NCBI GenBank assembly: GCA_016218085.1
Contig: JACREY010000009.1
Location: 1 to 62,611, forward strand
Reading direction: 5' to 3'
Length of the DNA: 62,611 nt
Source: Ignavibacteriota bacterium
GTDB taxonomy: Bacteria > Bacteroidota > Ignavibacteria > Tepidaquicellales > Tepidaquicellaceae
Part shown: in pieces, positions 61,850 to 62,611 of the stretch
Layout of the letters: every line of letters begins with the position of its first letter
How positions within the stretch are numbered: position 1 is the first letter of the stretch
Program-made: the position numbers and the translations under genes
Notes under the pieces: generated by a model
What the model was told of the DNA's origin: nothing
Seen by the model: the letters and a program-made list of their open reading frames with translations, nothing else
Database searches by the model: none

Positions 61850-62611
61850 ATGAAATATATTAATTTAGTATTTCTTATTTTATTTGTACAATTTGGAGTG
61901 AACATTAACAATTGTATGAGCCAGTGGCTTCTTCAGCCGTGGCCTGTAGTGGGCGGTACATATTCTATAAAATTCTTCGATAATAATTACGGCATAGCTT
62001 CGCTGGATAATCCTTGTGTAATAAGGACAACAAACGGAGGAGTAAACTGGAATATTCAGAAATATGTGAAAATGTATAATTTACAAATGATTAATGATTC
62101 AATAATGTACGGTTATGGAGGTCCTACTTTACAAACTGACAGGATTTACAGAACTTACAATAAAGGATTAACCTGGGACAGTGTGGCAATTTTTGGTTAC
62201 AGTTATGCAGGGATATCTTTTATAAATAAAGATACCGGATACGTTAGCGGATTCGATGGAAATGATATCAGGATTTGGAAAACAATAAACGGCGGAATAA
62301 CTTTGACTCCAATAGCCATTGGAATGGGTCAAGGTAAGATATTTTTCCTAAAATACAAAATAAACGGAGAATATTACGGCTGGTGTGCAAGCGATATTAA
62401 AGTATATAAAACGACAAACAGCGGTGCGAACTGGTTTCAGGTAGGGGGAACGGGAGGGCATGGAGTGTGGCAGCTTGAATTCATAAACGAAAACACAGGA
62501 TTTGCGACCTGGGGAGGAGATTCAATTTTAAAATCTACTAATGGTGGAATGAATTGGATTGCTTATGCTATGCCAAGCGCTTTTAATGTAGTTCTTAACG
62601 ATATAAAGAAC
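61850..62611 (+). CDS. Secreted YCF48/BNR-repeat protein, 3' end cut by window
   Basis: The frame is open from the ATG at 61850 to the last base (254 codons). A signal peptide occupies ~1-25 (cleavage near MSQ). The rest consists of repeated beta-propeller units ending in TTNGGVNW, KGLTW, TINGGIT, TTNSGANW and STNGGMNW, each after a DTGY/GFA-type strand. This is the YCF48/BNR pattern of large surface proteins in this group, which usually end in a T9SS sorting domain that would lie beyond the window. Function unknown; probably adhesion or a binding surface. Confidence 0.85.
   Translation, partial: MKYINLVFLILFVQFGVNINNCMSQWLLQPWPVVGGTYSIKFFDNNYGIASLDNPCVIRTTNGGVNWNIQKYVKMYNLQMINDSIMYGYGGPTLQTDRIYRTYNKGLTWDSVAIFGYSYAGISFINKDTGYVSGFDGNDIRIWKTINGGITLTPIAIGMGQGKIFFLKYKINGEYYGWCASDIKVYKTTNSGANWFQVGGTGGHGVWQLEFINENTGFATWGGDSILKSTNGGMNWIAYAMPSAFNVVLNDIKN

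Overview
This is a 62.6 kb chromosomal segment of an AT-rich bacterium (GC roughly in the high thirties by eye). It most resembles the Ignavibacteria/Bacteroidota-Chlorobi lineage. Three proteins end in type IX secretion (T9SS) type A sorting domains with the characteristic NYPNPFNP motif, and a YCF48/BNR-repeat secreted protein runs off the right edge. Outer-membrane proteins are typical of the group (a TonB-dependent receptor with a carboxypeptidase-regulatory-like domain, DUF6588-like). Many housekeeping genes lack a Shine-Dalgarno sequence, while a subset of genes, mostly envelope ones, has a strong one. There is no prophage, insertion sequence, CRISPR array or rRNA operon. One tRNA (Val-TAC) is present.

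Layout. 0-4.1 kb: two paralogous T9SS cargo proteins (the first cut by the window edge), then on the minus strand a LysM coiled-coil protein and a small Lpp-like lipoprotein. 4.3-6.5 kb: small membrane, OB-fold, DUF4239 and DUF6064 proteins. 6.6-9.0 kb: a two-gene unit of an unknown protein and an unusual trypsin-like protease with a zinc ribbon; both appear to carry a YbjN/CesT-like domain. 9.1-16.9 kb: TonB receptor, RsbU/SpoIIE-type phosphatase, chloramphenicol acetyltransferase-like protein placed directly behind a terminator, TPR protein, C69 dipeptidase, small outer-membrane protein. 16.9-17.5 kb: two exact-length 194-bp tandem repeats made of hairpins. 17.5-25.7 kb: propeller/TPR protein, rubrerythrin, YqgE, HAD phosphatase, bifunctional FTCD, and a minus-strand cluster pgsA-HU-ruvX-AlbA_2. 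25.8-31.2 kb: cysteine desulfurase, psd-pssA, cmk-rpsA. 31.5-37.5 kb: eno-queA, ispD-glycosylasparaginase, and a protein with an amidohydrolase fold but no metal ligands. 37.6-48.6 kb: uvrA, T9SS protein with a CxCH motif, folC-HAD-acpS, relA/spoT-upp, DUF6263-like lipoprotein. 48.7-50.0 kb: tRNA-Val and an aminotransferase. 50.1-50.8 kb: a non-coding cluster of palindromes. 50.8-57.1 kb: nadB-GT2-NadE-like glutaminase, then hrcA-grpE-dnaJ. 57.3-62.6 kb: MsrB-MsrA lipoprotein, small membrane protein, DUF6588-like protein, DEDDh exonuclease-UvrC fusion, and the partial YCF48-like protein.

Functional threads: membrane phospholipid synthesis (pgsA, pssA, psd), translation and stress control (rpsA, relA/spoT, hrcA-grpE-dnaJ, rubrerythrin, MsrBA), DNA repair (uvrA, ruvX, exonuclease-UvrC), cofactor synthesis (folC, nadB, NadE-like glutaminase, ispD, acpS) and envelope/secretion.

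The observations most worth following are a candidate H-type pseudoknot in the rpsA leader, the metal-ligand-free amidohydrolase homologue, the protease/YbjN-like pair, the Lpp-like lipoprotein beside a LysM protein, the stand-alone NadE-type glutaminase beside nadB, and the terminator placed immediately before the CAT-like gene. All family assignments were made by reading motifs; no database search was run.
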